64,000 nt of DNA from Oceanobacillus_B kapialis (lineage in GTDB: Bacteria; Bacillota; Bacilli; Bacillales; Amphibacillaceae): NCBI RefSeq assembly GCF_042685265.1, contig NZ_JBHUMX010000040.1. The stretch is one strand, 5' to 3'. Below are positions 1-9,681 of the stretch, in pieces (within the stretch, counting starts at the first letter, position 1; each line of letters begins with the position of its first letter). Made by a program: the position numbers and the translations under genes. Under the pieces are notes generated by a model, which made no database searches, was not told the DNA's origin, and saw only the letters and a program-made list of their open reading frames with translations.

Positions 1-2
1 AA

Positions 3-545
3 TTCGAGCATATGGCCTATACAGACTTTCTAACAGATGCGTACAACAGAACATATATGGATAAAATCATGCAGGAGTTAAATCATACTGGAGAATGCAT
101 CGGAGTTCTTGTTACAGACATTGATTCGTTCAAGCGGGTTAATGACACGTATAATCATGCTGTTGGCGACCATGTTATTCAGCAATATGCTGCAACGTTA
201 AAGAGCCACCTTCAGGATAAAGACTGCTTGGTACGAAGTGGCGGGGAAGAGTTTACAATATTCCTTAGGCATCGCTCTTTCCAACAGTGTGTAGAGCTTG
301 TGGAAAAGATTCGGAGTGACGTCGATTCTAACCCTGTGCATACAGAGTATAAATCAGAGGCTGTAGCTATCCATTATACGGCTTCGTTTGGTCTTTATTA
401 CTATAAGACAGCTGGTGAAACAGAGATCAAACGAGCTTACGTATATGCAGATGACCTTTTGTTACAATCCAAAGAACTTGGGAAAAACCGCGTAACAGTT
501 AAAAATGGAACGGTCGACCTTCCATTATCAGTTAGATTTAAATAA
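3..545 (+). CDS. GGDEF-domain protein (diguanylate cyclase), 5' end outside window
   Basis: GGDEF proteins condense two GTP into the second messenger c-di-GMP. The frame is open to the first base: codons for F-E-H precede the first Met, and the text runs straight into YTDFLTDAYNR, the usual start of a GGDEF domain. The first ATG (12) is therefore internal and an N-terminal sensor region is missing. The metal-binding part (DIDSFKRVNDTYNHAVGD) and the active-site variant SGGEEF (about residues 76-81) are both present, so catalysis is plausible. I see no RxxD inhibitory site just before GGEEF. The gene is convergent with rlmN and shares a terminator with it. The sensory input is unknown. Confidence 0.88.
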   Translation, partial: FEHMAYTDFLTDAYNRTYMDKIMQELNHTGECIGVLVTDIDSFKRVNDTYNHAVGDHVIQQYAATLKSHLQDKDCLVRSGGEEFTIFLRHRSFQQCVELVEKIRSDVDSNPVHTEYKSEAVAIHYTASFGLYYYKTAGETEIKRAYVYADDLLLQSKELGKNRVTVKNGTVDLPLSVRFK

Positions 546-678
546 TGGCGGCTGTACAGCCAAATAAAGTGAAACCTCGTTTGTTGAGCTTTCCCTTTCT
601 CCCCCAGCAAATGTTAGTTGAACGAATCAGATCTGTACTGCCAGTTAATCCCGGCATCTTAGTGCCAGATAAGGCGAA

Positions 679-718
679 AAAAAGCCTGAACGGGAATTAT
701 ATCTCGTTCAGGCTTTTT
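679..718. terminator. Bidirectional terminator between the GGDEF gene and rlmN
   Basis: A 14-bp perfect stem, AAAAAGCCTGAACG / CGTTCAGGCTTTTT, with a 12-nt loop and an A-run on one side and T-run on the other. It can end transcription from both convergent genes. The 65-codon frame starting at 545 runs through it and is not credible as a gene. Confidence 0.9.
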
Positions 719-719
719 A

Positions 720-1787
720 TTATACGGCGTTCGTTTTTTTAATTTGCTTGCTTCGTAGCTGGCCACATGCCGCATCAATATCTGCTCCATTTTCCCAACG
801 GACACCACAGTTAATGCCTTTAGCCTTTAATGTTTCAAAGAACTGTTGGATAGTAGCAGATTCACTACGTTGATACTGATTATGCTCATCAACAGAGTTA
901 TATGGGATTAAATTTACATAAGCAAGGTGGCGATGATCGTAGAGGAGCTTAGCCAGCTGCTCTGCCTCTTCCTTATGGTCATTCACGTCCCGTAACATAA
1001 TATATTCGTACGTGATCCGGCGATTTGTTTTTTCCAGATAATAATCTACAGCCTTCATCAGCTTTTCAATTGGGAAGGCCTTGTTTATCTTCATGATCCT
1101 TGTTCTTAGGTCATTATTTGGGGCATGAATTGAGATAGCAAGGTTTACTTGAATACCAGTGTCGGCAAATTCATAGATTTTATGCGCAAGACCACTTGTG
1201 GAAACCGTAATATGGCGTGCTCCAATGTTTAGTCCTCTGTCATCGTTCATAACATAGAGGAAATTCATTAAGTTATTGAAGTTATCAAATGGTTCGCCAA
1301 TCCCCATTACGACAATATGGCTAACTCTTTCTCCGTCTCCACGCTCATCTAAATGCTTTTGTACATTCATGATCTGCTCAACAATTTCACCACTGGACAA
1401 ATCACGGCTCTTTCGCAGCAAGCCACTCGCACAGAAAGTACAGCCAATGTTGCAACCAACCTGTGTTGTAACACAAACAGAAAGACCGTAATTAAAGCGC
1501 ATAAGAACCGTTTCAATTAAATTGCCGTCCGCTAGCTTAAATAGATATTTAATTGTACCGTCCTTTGACTCCTGCTTGATTTCCTCAGCCAACGTTTGCA
1601 GAACAAAGTTTTCTTCCAATAGCTCGAGCGTCTGCTTGTTAACGTTCTTCATCTCAGAAAATTTGTTAACACGCTTTTTATAAAGCCAGTTCCACACCTG
1701 GTCAACACGGAAGCGCTGCTGACCTCGTTCCATTAACCAATCAGACAATTGATCATATGTTAGTCCATATATGGATTGTTTACTCAT
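720..1787 (-). CDS. rlmN: Dual-specificity 23S rRNA/tRNA adenine C2-methyltransferase RlmN
   Basis: RlmN is a radical-SAM enzyme that methylates C2 of A2503 in 23S rRNA and A37 in some tRNAs. The [4Fe-4S] motif CxxxCxxC is C112-NIG-C116-TF-C119, and the mechanistic cysteine near the C-terminus is C341 (in AACGQL). The GxGEP-type SAM motif is seen as MGIGEPF. The length of 355 aa is normal for the family and the start ATG begins MSKQSIYGLT. The gene stands alone here, divergent from nothing and followed by the shared terminator. It is not next to rsmB/prpC as in many Bacillus genomes, so the local order is rearranged (that comparison is from memory). Confidence 0.96.
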   Translation of the reverse strand: MSKQSIYGLTYDQLSDWLMERGQQRFRVDQVWNWLYKKRVNKFSEMKNVNKQTLELLEENFVLQTLAEEIKQESKDGTIKYLFKLADGNLIETVLMRFNYGLSVCVTTQVGCNIGCTFCASGLLRKSRDLSSGEIVEQIMNVQKHLDERGDGERVSHIVVMGIGEPFDNFNNLMNFLYVMNDDRGLNIGARHITVSTSGLAHKIYEFADTGIQVNLAISIHAPNNDLRTRIMKINKAFPIEKLMKAVDYYLEKTNRRITYEYIMLRDVNDHKEEAEQLAKLLYDHRHLAYVNLIPYNSVDEHNQYQRSESATIQQFFETLKAKGINCGVRWENGADIDAACGQLRSKQIKKTNAV

Positions 1788-1939
1788 TATTTATTAACCC
1801 TCATTTCCAGTAAATTCTTTTATTAGCGAAGAATTTACTTAAAAAGCATTACATATACTCACCATACTATATTACTTCATGTTGCTACCTGTTGCAAACC
1901 CATCTCAGTGAAAGTTTATGGAGGTTTTATGTCAAATTT

Positions 1940-1971
1940 AAAAACCACAGTCGTGGATAACTGTGGTTTTT
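1940..1971 (-). terminator. Terminator of the gltB-gltD operon
   Basis: An 11-bp stem, AAAAACCACAG / CTGTGGTTTTT, with a 10-nt loop, lies 6 bp after the gltD stop codon. Read on the minus strand it ends in a U-rich tract. Confidence 0.8.
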
Positions 1972-1977
1972 AAGTGT

Positions 1978-3465
1978 TTAAGGTAAAACTGTTTCTCCCA
2001 TTAAGAAACGATCGCATTCTCTTGCTACTTCTCTGCCTTCGTTAATTGCCCATACAATCAGGCTTTGGCCCCGACGCATATCGCCTGCTGCAAAGACGCC
2101 TTCTACATTAGTTGTGTAGTCACCATATGCTGCTTTAATGGTAGAACGAGTTGTTGTTTCGATTTCCATTTGGTCAATAAGGTCCTGTTCCGGCCCTTTA
2201 AAGCCAATCGCAATTAGTACAAGATCCGCTGGCCAAACCTTCTCTGTTCCAGGAATTTCTTCTCTCACCTTATTGCCCTTTTCGCCGAAACGTAACTTCA
2301 CATTAACCGTATGAACTTCTTTAATATGACCATTTTCATCCCCAACAAATTTCTTTGTCATGACAGCATATGAACGAGGGTCTTCGCCAAGAACACTAGC
2401 TGCTTCCTTATGTCCGTATTCTACACGGTGAATGGTTGGATATTGTGGCCATGGGTTTGTTTCGATATCCCTTACCAAGCCTTTTTTGTCGTAAATATCA
2501 AATTGGGTAAGACTTTTGCAATTATGTCTTACAGATGTGGCTAAACAGTCAGTACCCGTATCACCACCACCAATGACGATCACATTTTTGTCAGCTGCTG
2601 AAATATAGTTTCCATCCTCTAAATTAGAGTCCAAAAGGCTCTTCGTATTCGCATGCAGGAAATCCATTGCCGGGTGGACACCTTTTAAGGTACTACCCTC
2701 TACTTGTATGTCACGGTGAACAGTAGCCCCACCACAAAGGATGGTGGCATCAAAGGAATCTTTTAGTTCTTGAACCGAAATATCCTTCCCAACCTCTGTA
2801 TTGGTAATAAACGTAATCCCTTCTTCTTCTAAAATAGAAACACGACGTTTCACCACATCATAGGAAAGCTTCATTTCTGGTATTCCGTATGTGAGCAGCC
2901 CGCCAACACGGTCATTTCGTTCAAAAACTGTTACCGTATGACCTGCTTTATTAAGTTGTGCGGCAGCAGCCAAACCAGCAGGTCCAGAACCGACGACAGC
3001 CACCTTTTTTCCAGTTCTTGTTTCTGGTGGAGTTGCGACGACCCAGCCTTCTTCAAAACCCTTCTCAATAATCGATCTTTCAATTGTTCTTATCGCAACA
3101 GGTGGTTCATTAATACCTAGCACACAAGCACCTTCACAAGGAGCTGGGCATGCCATCCCTGTAAACTCAGGGAAGTTATTCATTTCATGCTCTCTTTCAA
3201 GTGCTTCCTTCCATTTCCCTTCATATACGAGGTTATTCCATTCAGGGATAAGGTGATATACCGGGCATCCGGAGGTTATTCCATTCAATTCCATCCCTAC
3301 ATGACAGGTGGGAACGCCACAATCCATGCAGCGTGCCCCTTGTATTTGAATTTCCTTTTCTGTCATCGGGATTGTATAGTCGTTCCAATCCTTGACTCTG
3401 GTGCTGGGATCTCTTTCATCCCTCACCTTTCTATCGTACTCCATAAACGCTGTTTGTTTTCCCAT
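1978..3465 (-). CDS. gltD: Glutamate synthase (NADPH) small subunit
   Basis: The small subunit of GOGAT passes NAD(P)H electrons through FAD and Fe-S clusters to the large subunit, which makes two glutamates from glutamine and 2-oxoglutarate. The N-terminal ferredoxin-like region carries cysteines C46, C49, C54, C67, C106, C110 and C114. Two dinucleotide folds follow: GSGPAG at 159-164 (FAD) and GGGDTG at 299-304 (NADPH). The length of 495 aa is normal. AGGAGG stands 8 nt before the ATG. It is 98 bp downstream of gltB and very probably co-transcribed with it. Confidence 0.96.
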   Translation of the reverse strand: MGKQTAFMEYDRKVRDERDPSTRVKDWNDYTIPMTEKEIQIQGARCMDCGVPTCHVGMELNGITSGCPVYHLIPEWNNLVYEGKWKEALEREHEMNNFPEFTGMACPAPCEGACVLGINEPPVAIRTIERSIIEKGFEEGWVVATPPETRTGKKVAVVGSGPAGLAAAAQLNKAGHTVTVFERNDRVGGLLTYGIPEMKLSYDVVKRRVSILEEEGITFITNTEVGKDISVQELKDSFDATILCGGATVHRDIQVEGSTLKGVHPAMDFLHANTKSLLDSNLEDGNYISAADKNVIVIGGGDTGTDCLATSVRHNCKSLTQFDIYDKKGLVRDIETNPWPQYPTIHRVEYGHKEAASVLGEDPRSYAVMTKKFVGDENGHIKEVHTVNVKLRFGEKGNKVREEIPGTEKVWPADLVLIAIGFKGPEQDLIDQMEIETTTRSTIKAAYGDYTTNVEGVFAAGDMRRGQSLIVWAINEGREVARECDRFLMGETVLP

Positions 3466-3563
3466 TGACAGATCCTCCTTTCTTAGAAAAGCTCTCGCAC
3501 GCCATTCTCTGAACCTTGAGCTCTAAGCTAGATTTCACAGTAGCTTGCCGTGGAAATGTTTGA

Positions 3564-6500
3564 CTACAGTACACCTACTTCTGTCTTTTCTTTTTCTACT
3601 GGCTGCTTACTCTCTTCAAACGCCATCATTTCCGCATCAAATTTCGTCAATCCACTATCCCTTAAGGCTTTGATTCGCTCTTGAATTTTCACATAAGCCT
3701 TCGGAATGACTCGTAAAAATTGCGGAATATATTTATCCCAATACGTTAAAATTCGTTCTGCATGGGTACTCTTTGTGTAGAAGACATGGGCTTGGATATG
3801 TTGGTATAATGCCTCCAGTTCTTCTGGGTCTTCTATAGGTTCTACATTAACCAATTCTTTGTTCACTTTAGAATGAAAGCTATTATCCTCGTCAAAGATG
3901 TAAGCGACACCGCCTGACATCCCTGCCGCAAAGTTCCTTCCGGTAGGCCCTAGCACAACAACCTTACCACCTGTCATATACTCACAGCCATGATCTCCAA
4001 CACCTTCTACTACTATCGTGGCACCACTATTTCTTACAGCAAACCGTTCTCCAGCCAGACCGCGAATGTACGATTCTCCACGGGAGGCTCCGTAAAATGC
4101 GACGTTGCCGATAATAGTATTTTTTTCTGGAGGAAAGGTAACAATTGGATCTGGATGAACAATAATTTTCCCACCAGATAAGCCCTTTCCGACAAAGTCA
4201 TTAGCATCACCGATTAATCGTAACGTCATGCCAGGTGGTATAAAAGCACCAAAGCTCTGACCAGCTGAACCATTGAAATTCAGTTTTACGGTATCTTCTG
4301 GCAGCCCTTCTTCTCCATAAAGCTTGGTAATTTCGCTACCGAGTAACGTACCGGTTACACGGTTGATATTTCGGATTGCTGTTGTGAATTCCACAGGTTT
4401 TCCTTCTAAAACGGCCTTCTTGCAATTTGGAAGTAACTCTTGAAAGTCTAAGGACTTTTCAATTCCATGGTCCTGCTCGATTGTAGCGTACCTACCTACC
4501 TTGTTAGGTACATCTGGCTGATAAAGCAATGGACTAAGGTCCACTCCTTTAGCTTTCCAATGATCAACTGCCTCATTTACTTCAAGAACGTCCGTACGGC
4601 CAATCATTTCGTTTATAGTTCTAAAACCAAGCTCTGCCATTAGTTCTCGAGCTTCTCTCGCGATAAAGCGCATAAAGTTAGCGACATGCTCTGGGTCACC
4701 CATAAACTTCTTCCTTAGCTCAGGATTTTGAGTAGCTATTCCTACCGGGCATGTATCCATATGGCAAACACGCATCATGACACACCCAAGCACAACGAGC
4801 GGAGCAGTAGAGAAGCCATATTCTTCTGCGCCAAGTAATGCAGCTAGCACAACGTCTCTCCCTGTCATCATCTTTCCATCTGTTTCCACTACAATGCGGT
4901 CACGTAACCCATTCAAAAGCAAGGTTTGATGTGTCTCTGCTAGGCCGATTTCCCACGGAAGGCCCGTATGCTTCAGACTGGTTCGTGGGGCAGCACCTGT
5001 ACCGCCATCATACCCACTAATTAAGACTAAATCTGCCCTTCCTTTTGCGACACCTGCCGCTATTGTCCCAACTCCTACTGCTGAGACAAGCTTTACACTT
5101 ATCCTTGCGTTAGGATTTGTGTTTTTTAGATTATGAATAAGCTCTGCCAGATCCTCAATTGAATAAATATCGTGATGTGGTGGTGGTGAAATCAGTTCAA
5201 CTCCAGGTGTGGAGCCACGAACCTCTGCAACCCAAGGGTATACTTTTTTGCCAGGAAGATGACCACCTTCTCCAGGCTTTGCCCCTTGTGCAATCTTAAT
5301 TTGAATTTCATCAGCATTCACAAGATAATGACTATTTACTCCAAACCGGCCTGAAGCAACCTGTTTAATTGAGCTTCTACGAGAGTCTCCATTGTCATCC
5401 GGGGTAAAGCGATCAGCAGACTCTCCGCCTTCACCAGTATTACTTCGTCCACCGATCCGGTTCATGGCAATCGCTAACGCTTCATGTGCCTCCTGACTGA
5501 TCGACCCATAGGACATGGCTCCTGTTTTAAAGCGTGCACAGATTTCTTCGACTGACTCTACTTCTTCAAGTGGTACTGGTGTCCGTTTTTTAAAGGATAA
5601 AAGACCACGAAGTGATTGCAGGTTATTCGTTTCATCTGTTAAAAGATGGGTATATTCCTTAAACACCTCATAGTTATTTGAACGACAAGCATGTTGCAGT
5701 GTATGAATGGTTTTCGGGTTGTATTGATGGTCCTCCCCGTTTCTTCTATATTGAAACTCATCTCCTGCTTCTAGCGCATAGTTCGCGCCCCGAGCTTCCT
5801 GAAATGCTTTTTCATGGCGCATAACCGTTTCCTTCTCAATCATGTCAATTTCAATTCCGCCTAATCGGGAGGCAGTCCCAGTAAAATATTTATCAATCAC
5901 GTCTGGATGGATACCTACTGCTTCAAAGATTTGTGCACCACGATAGCTTTGAATAGTGGAAATACCCATCTTAGATAGAATTTTAATAATCCCGTCTGTC
6001 ACAGATGTAACATATTGATCAACAGCTTGATTTGGTGTAATTCCTTCAAGTTCTTGATTATCTACTAATGCATGGATTGTATCAAAAGCTAGGTATGGAT
6101 TAATCCCTTCCGCACCATAGCCGATTAGTGTCGCAAAGTGATGGACTTCTCTCGGTTCGCCCGATTCCACAAGGAGACTTACCTTCGTGCGAATTCCCCG
6201 ACGAATTAAATGGTGATGCAACCCGGAAACAGCCAATAACGCAGGAATTGCCACACGCTCCTCCCTTACACCTCGGTCTGATAACACTAAAAGCGTTGCT
6301 CCCTCCGCTATTGCTTCATCTGCTTTGATAAACATTTTTTCCATTGCTTGTTCCAGGTTTCCTTCTGCCTTACTGCGCTTAAATAACGTCGAAATGGTAG
6401 CAGTTTGGAAGCCTTCAATTTGGCGTACACGCAATTTTTCCAGCTGATCGTTTGTCATGATCGGTGTTTCAAGCCGAATATGCCTGCAGCTATCAGCCTG

Positions 6501-8168
6501 AGGATTAACCAGATTACCTTCTGCTCCAATGGTTGTTTCAGCCATTGTAATAATTTGCTCCCGTATTGCATCAATAGGCGGGTTGGTAACTTGAGCAAAT
6601 AATTGTTTAAAATAATTATATAACAGCTGTGGCTTCTTCGAAAGGACGGCTAATGGTGAGTCATACCCCATTGAGCCAATTGGATCCTTCCCATCTAACA
6701 CGAGCGGTTTGATGATTTTGTTCAATTCTTCTCTTGTGTAGCCGAAAGCAAACTGCTGCTCAAGCAGCTCCACTCCCGTATAAGGGGAATGATTCGTTAT
6801 GACATCCGGAATATCCTTCAGATCAATTTTGTTTTTCAGCCATTCATTATAAGGTTCCTCTGAAGCAATCTGCATTTTGATATCTTCATCCGGAACAATG
6901 ATGCCTTTCTCCAAGTCCACAAGCAGCATCTTACCAGGCTGAAGTCTGTCCTTGTACAAAATGTCATCTGCAAAAATATCAAGGGCGCCTACCTCCGAGC
7001 CAAGCACAATCATTCCACTTTTCGTTACATAATAACGAGCCGGACGCAAACCATTACGGTCAAGACAAGCACCTATCTGGTTACCATCTGTAAAAACAAG
7101 GGCTGCTGGGCCATCCCACGGCTCCATCAATGTACTATGGTATTCATAAAAATCTCGCTTTTCTTCCTTAATGGACGTATCGTTTGCCCATGGTTCAGGC
7201 ACCATCATCATAGCGGTATGTGCTAAGGAACGGCCTGATAAATGAAGAAATTCAAATGTATTGTCAAAGATAGAAGAATCACTACCATCTGCGTCAATAA
7301 CAGGGAGGATTTTCTGCATATCTTCTTCTGAGAAATGCTCGGATGCACATAACTGCTCACGGGCACGCATCCAGTTCACATTCCCTCTTAATGTATTAAA
7401 TTCCCCGTTGTGTATGGTATACCGGTTAGGATGAGACCTTTTCCAGCTTGGAAATGTGTTGGTACTAAAGCGGGAATGAACCAACGCTAGTGCCGATTTA
7501 AAATCTGGATGATTTAAATCGATATAAAAAGCGTCCAGCTGTTCCGGTATGAGCATCCCTTTATATACAATTGTACTTGACGATAGGCTGCTTACATACA
7601 CATCTTCATACTCTGGGACTTTGGCCATTTCCTGTTCAATTCGTTTTCTTATCACGTACATTTTTCTTTCAAATGCCATCTGATCCTTTATATTTTCTGA
7701 TTTCCCAATAAAGAACTGCCGTATAGTTGGTTTATTTTTCGCAGCTACCTTGCCAATAAAAGACTCATTGGTTGGTACTGGTCTCCAGCCAAGAAAGGCT
7801 TGCCCCTCCTGCTCAATAATCTCTTCAAACACTTCCTTGCTACTCATCCTTATTTCATGATCCTGTGGAAGGAAGACCATCCCTACACCGTATTCCCCTT
7901 GCTTCGGTAAGCTTATATTCTCCTTGGCACATTGCTTTTGAAAAAATCGATCTGGTATCTGCGTTAGAATACCGGCTCCATCTCCTGTGCTTGTATCAGC
8001 TGACTGACCTCCACGGTGTTCAAGGTTACAAAGTATATTAATCGCATTCTGGACAATATTATGGGTGGGTTTACCGTTTATATTTGCAATCATCCCAATT
8101 CCACATGCTTCATGTTCAAAATCCGGATGATATAACCCTTGTCGTTGTGGGTAACCATTTCTTGTCAT
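3564..8168 (-). CDS. gltB: Glutamate synthase large subunit
   Basis: The catalytic subunit of GOGAT (called gltA in Bacillus subtilis nomenclature). A 21-residue propeptide precedes Cys22 (in EACGIGM), the N-terminal nucleophile of the glutamine amidotransferase domain after processing. The central and FMN-binding synthase domains follow, with the [3Fe-4S] cysteines in CVMMRVCHMDTC near residues 1127-1138. The C-terminal GXGXG beta-helix domain has many G-x-x-G-G repeats. The 1534-aa length is full. It is first in the operon with gltD and has a good sigma-A promoter upstream. No gltC-type LysR regulator is adjacent; the divergent gene is instead an LLM oxidoreductase. Confidence 0.97.
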   Translation of the reverse strand: MTRNGYPQRQGLYHPDFEHEACGIGMIANINGKPTHNIVQNAINILCNLEHRGGQSADTSTGDGAGILTQIPDRFFQKQCAKENISLPKQGEYGVGMVFLPQDHEIRMSSKEVFEEIIEQEGQAFLGWRPVPTNESFIGKVAAKNKPTIRQFFIGKSENIKDQMAFERKMYVIRKRIEQEMAKVPEYEDVYVSSLSSSTIVYKGMLIPEQLDAFYIDLNHPDFKSALALVHSRFSTNTFPSWKRSHPNRYTIHNGEFNTLRGNVNWMRAREQLCASEHFSEEDMQKILPVIDADGSDSSIFDNTFEFLHLSGRSLAHTAMMMVPEPWANDTSIKEEKRDFYEYHSTLMEPWDGPAALVFTDGNQIGACLDRNGLRPARYYVTKSGMIVLGSEVGALDIFADDILYKDRLQPGKMLLVDLEKGIIVPDEDIKMQIASEEPYNEWLKNKIDLKDIPDVITNHSPYTGVELLEQQFAFGYTREELNKIIKPLVLDGKDPIGSMGYDSPLAVLSKKPQLLYNYFKQLFAQVTNPPIDAIREQIITMAETTIGAEGNLVNPQADSCRHIRLETPIMTNDQLEKLRVRQIEGFQTATISTLFKRSKAEGNLEQAMEKMFIKADEAIAEGATLLVLSDRGVREERVAIPALLAVSGLHHHLIRRGIRTKVSLLVESGEPREVHHFATLIGYGAEGINPYLAFDTIHALVDNQELEGITPNQAVDQYVTSVTDGIIKILSKMGISTIQSYRGAQIFEAVGIHPDVIDKYFTGTASRLGGIEIDMIEKETVMRHEKAFQEARGANYALEAGDEFQYRRNGEDHQYNPKTIHTLQHACRSNNYEVFKEYTHLLTDETNNLQSLRGLLSFKKRTPVPLEEVESVEEICARFKTGAMSYGSISQEAHEALAIAMNRIGGRSNTGEGGESADRFTPDDNGDSRRSSIKQVASGRFGVNSHYLVNADEIQIKIAQGAKPGEGGHLPGKKVYPWVAEVRGSTPGVELISPPPHHDIYSIEDLAELIHNLKNTNPNARISVKLVSAVGVGTIAAGVAKGRADLVLISGYDGGTGAAPRTSLKHTGLPWEIGLAETHQTLLLNGLRDRIVVETDGKMMTGRDVVLAALLGAEEYGFSTAPLVVLGCVMMRVCHMDTCPVGIATQNPELRKKFMGDPEHVANFMRFIAREARELMAELGFRTINEMIGRTDVLEVNEAVDHWKAKGVDLSPLLYQPDVPNKVGRYATIEQDHGIEKSLDFQELLPNCKKAVLEGKPVEFTTAIRNINRVTGTLLGSEITKLYGEEGLPEDTVKLNFNGSAGQSFGAFIPPGMTLRLIGDANDFVGKGLSGGKIIVHPDPIVTFPPEKNTIIGNVAFYGASRGESYIRGLAGERFAVRNSGATIVVEGVGDHGCEYMTGGKVVVLGPTGRNFAAGMSGGVAYIFDEDNSFHSKVNKELVNVEPIEDPEELEALYQHIQAHVFYTKSTHAERILTYWDKYIPQFLRVIPKAYVKIQERIKALRDSGLTKFDAEMMAFEESKQPVEKEKTEVGVL

Positions 8169-8256
8169 TACAACATCTCCCTTCTATCTTACTTAATATA
8201 ATGAAGATATCTATACGGGGAACCATTTAGGAAGGTTAAAAAAGGATAGTAGATGT

Positions 8257-8285
8257 ATCATACCATAAAACACATTTTAACTCAA
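8257..8285 (-). promoter_or_regulatory. Sigma-A promoter of gltB-gltD
   Basis: On the minus strand a -35 TTGAGT (8280-8285) and a -10 TATGAT (8257-8262) are separated by exactly 17 bp. This leaves a leader of about 80 nt before the gltB ATG. Confidence 0.75.
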
Positions 8286-8533
8286 AATTCAGATAAGTTA
8301 TGATCATGCACTTTTTTAAAAATTTAGTAAATGAAAACGCTATCAAAACAGGCATTTAACATCTCTCTATACGCTTATAATGCATAAAAGACAAGGATTT
8401 TCTCTGTCTTGTAAAAATTCACAAAAAATTTAAATTTACGACATTATTTTCTTGAAAATCTTATCCTTATTTTAAGGAAGCAATGACCTTCATAAGAGTT
8501 CAGCTTTTTTCCCAATAACTAGTAGGCTAATTA
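8286..8533. other. AT-rich intergenic space between gltB and the LLM oxidoreductase
   Basis: The divergent intergenic region spans 8169-8595. Between the two promoters I see no gene or RNA motif. Two weak symmetric elements may be operators: TTGT-N8-ACAA near 8410-8425 and AAGACA/TGTCTT near 8387-8410. Neither matches the 17-bp TnrA consensus I know. Confidence 0.4.
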
Positions 8534-8563
8534 TTGGACGTTTCGTTGTTTAAGACGTAATAT
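8534..8563 (+). promoter_or_regulatory. Promoter of the LLM oxidoreductase gene with overlapping inverted repeat
   Basis: -35 TTGGAC (8534-8539), 18-bp spacer, -10 TAATAT (8558-8563). An inverted repeat, CCAATAA (8512-8518) / TTATTGG (8531-8537), covers the -35 and could be a repressor site. Confidence 0.5.
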
Positions 8564-8595
8564 TTTTTAATGAGATAATCGTAAGGAGTGATACG

Positions 8596-9615
8596 ATGAC
8601 AACAAAATCAAGAACCTTTCAACATATACCGCTTTCTGTTCTGGACTTAGCACCAGTTAATGAGGGAAGCACGCCACGTGAGTCGTTTCAAAATAGTGTG
8701 AAATTAGCACAGCATGTAGATAAGCTTGGTTTTAATCGCTTTTGGCTTGCTGAACATCACAACATGCCCGGGATTGCGAGCTCTGCAACTTCCGTTATTA
8801 TGGGGCATATTGCAGAGAACACGGAACGTATCCGCATAGGAGCCGGAGGGATTATGCTTCCAAATCATGCTACAATCGTGATCGCCGAACAATTTGGTAC
8901 ATTGGAATCCTTATATCCAGGCCGGATTGATCTGGGACTAGGACGTGCTCCAGGTAGTGACCAGGCCACTGCTTACGCTTTAAGAAGAACACTCGGGATG
9001 AGTGTAGAGGATTTTCCTATGCAGGTTAATGAATTACAGGACTACTTTTCAGACGAACCTGTCTCACGAGTGAAAGCTGTGCCGGGGCAAGGCTTGGATA
9101 TTCCAATTTGGCTTCTCGGTTCTAGCGACTTTAGCGCAAGGCTGGCTGCCCAAAAAGGATTGGCATTCTCTTTTGCTAGCCATTTTGCACCAGCCTACAC
9201 GGTTCCGGCATTACGCCTTTACCGTGAGCGTTTCCAGCCGACTGAAAAAATGGAAAAACCATATGCGATGGTTGGGGTAAACGTCATTGCAGCAGATACA
9301 GATGAAAAGGCTCAATATATTGCTACCTCCCAACAACAGCAATTTTTAAGCCTTCGCAGAGGAAACCCGACGAAACTCCAGCCACCAGTAGAAAATATGG
9401 ATGAAGTTTGGACACCAATGGAACGCGCGGCAGTGGAACAATCCCTTGATCCTAGGACTACTATTATTGGCAGCAAAGAAACTGTTAGAAAAGGATTAGA
9501 GGCATTTTTAGAGGAAACGCAAGCTGATGAAATGATCATTAGTGGCCAAATATACCATATGGAAGATCGCTTACGTTCCTATGAAATAGTTGCAGAACTA
9601 ATGGACGAAGCATAA
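8596..9615 (+). CDS. LLM-class flavin-dependent oxidoreductase (bacterial luciferase-like)
   Basis: A member of the luciferase-like monooxygenase fold (MsnO8/YwcH-type subgroup), which uses reduced FMN. Evidence is the N-terminal PLSVLDLAPVNEG strand, FNRFWLAEHHNMPG (about 46-59), the GAGGIMLPNHA strand and GRIDLGLGRAPGSDQAT (about 109-126). At 339 aa it is a typical single-domain member. An AAGGAG site lies 8 nt before the ATG. The gene is monocistronic, with its own promoter and a terminator right after. The substrate cannot be told from sequence. Confidence 0.88.
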   Translation: MTTKSRTFQHIPLSVLDLAPVNEGSTPRESFQNSVKLAQHVDKLGFNRFWLAEHHNMPGIASSATSVIMGHIAENTERIRIGAGGIMLPNHATIVIAEQFGTLESLYPGRIDLGLGRAPGSDQATAYALRRTLGMSVEDFPMQVNELQDYFSDEPVSRVKAVPGQGLDIPIWLLGSSDFSARLAAQKGLAFSFASHFAPAYTVPALRLYRERFQPTEKMEKPYAMVGVNVIAADTDEKAQYIATSQQQQFLSLRRGNPTKLQPPVENMDEVWTPMERAAVEQSLDPRTTIIGSKETVRKGLEAFLEETQADEMIISGQIYHMEDRLRSYEIVAELMDEA

Positions 9616-9634
9616 GGAACAACTTATTTCCATC

Positions 9635-9676
9635 AAACAAAGCCGATAAGATTCGCGAATCTTATCGGCTTTGTTT
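9635..9676. terminator. Bidirectional terminator (near-perfect 42-bp palindrome)
   Basis: Positions 9635-9676 form a perfect palindrome centred on CG, with the core AAAGCCGATAAGATTCG followed by its complement. A- and T-rich flanks on both sides let it serve the LLM gene and the convergent channel gene. Confidence 0.9.
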
Positions 9677-9681
9677 TTATG

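Noticed and set aside
545..742. 65-codon plus-strand frame after the GGDEF gene
   Set aside because: It runs through a strong bidirectional terminator, lacks an RBS of its own, and its product has no recognisable features.
1929..1973. 14-codon plus-strand frame with GGAGG upstream
   Set aside because: A good RBS precedes it, but the peptide is mostly the gltBD terminator stem read as codons; no promoter or downstream gene on that strand would need a leader peptide.
8169..8595. TnrA or GltC operator upstream of gltB
   Set aside because: No 17-bp TnrA match (TTGTAAAAATTCACAA is too short) and no adjacent LysR-type gltC.
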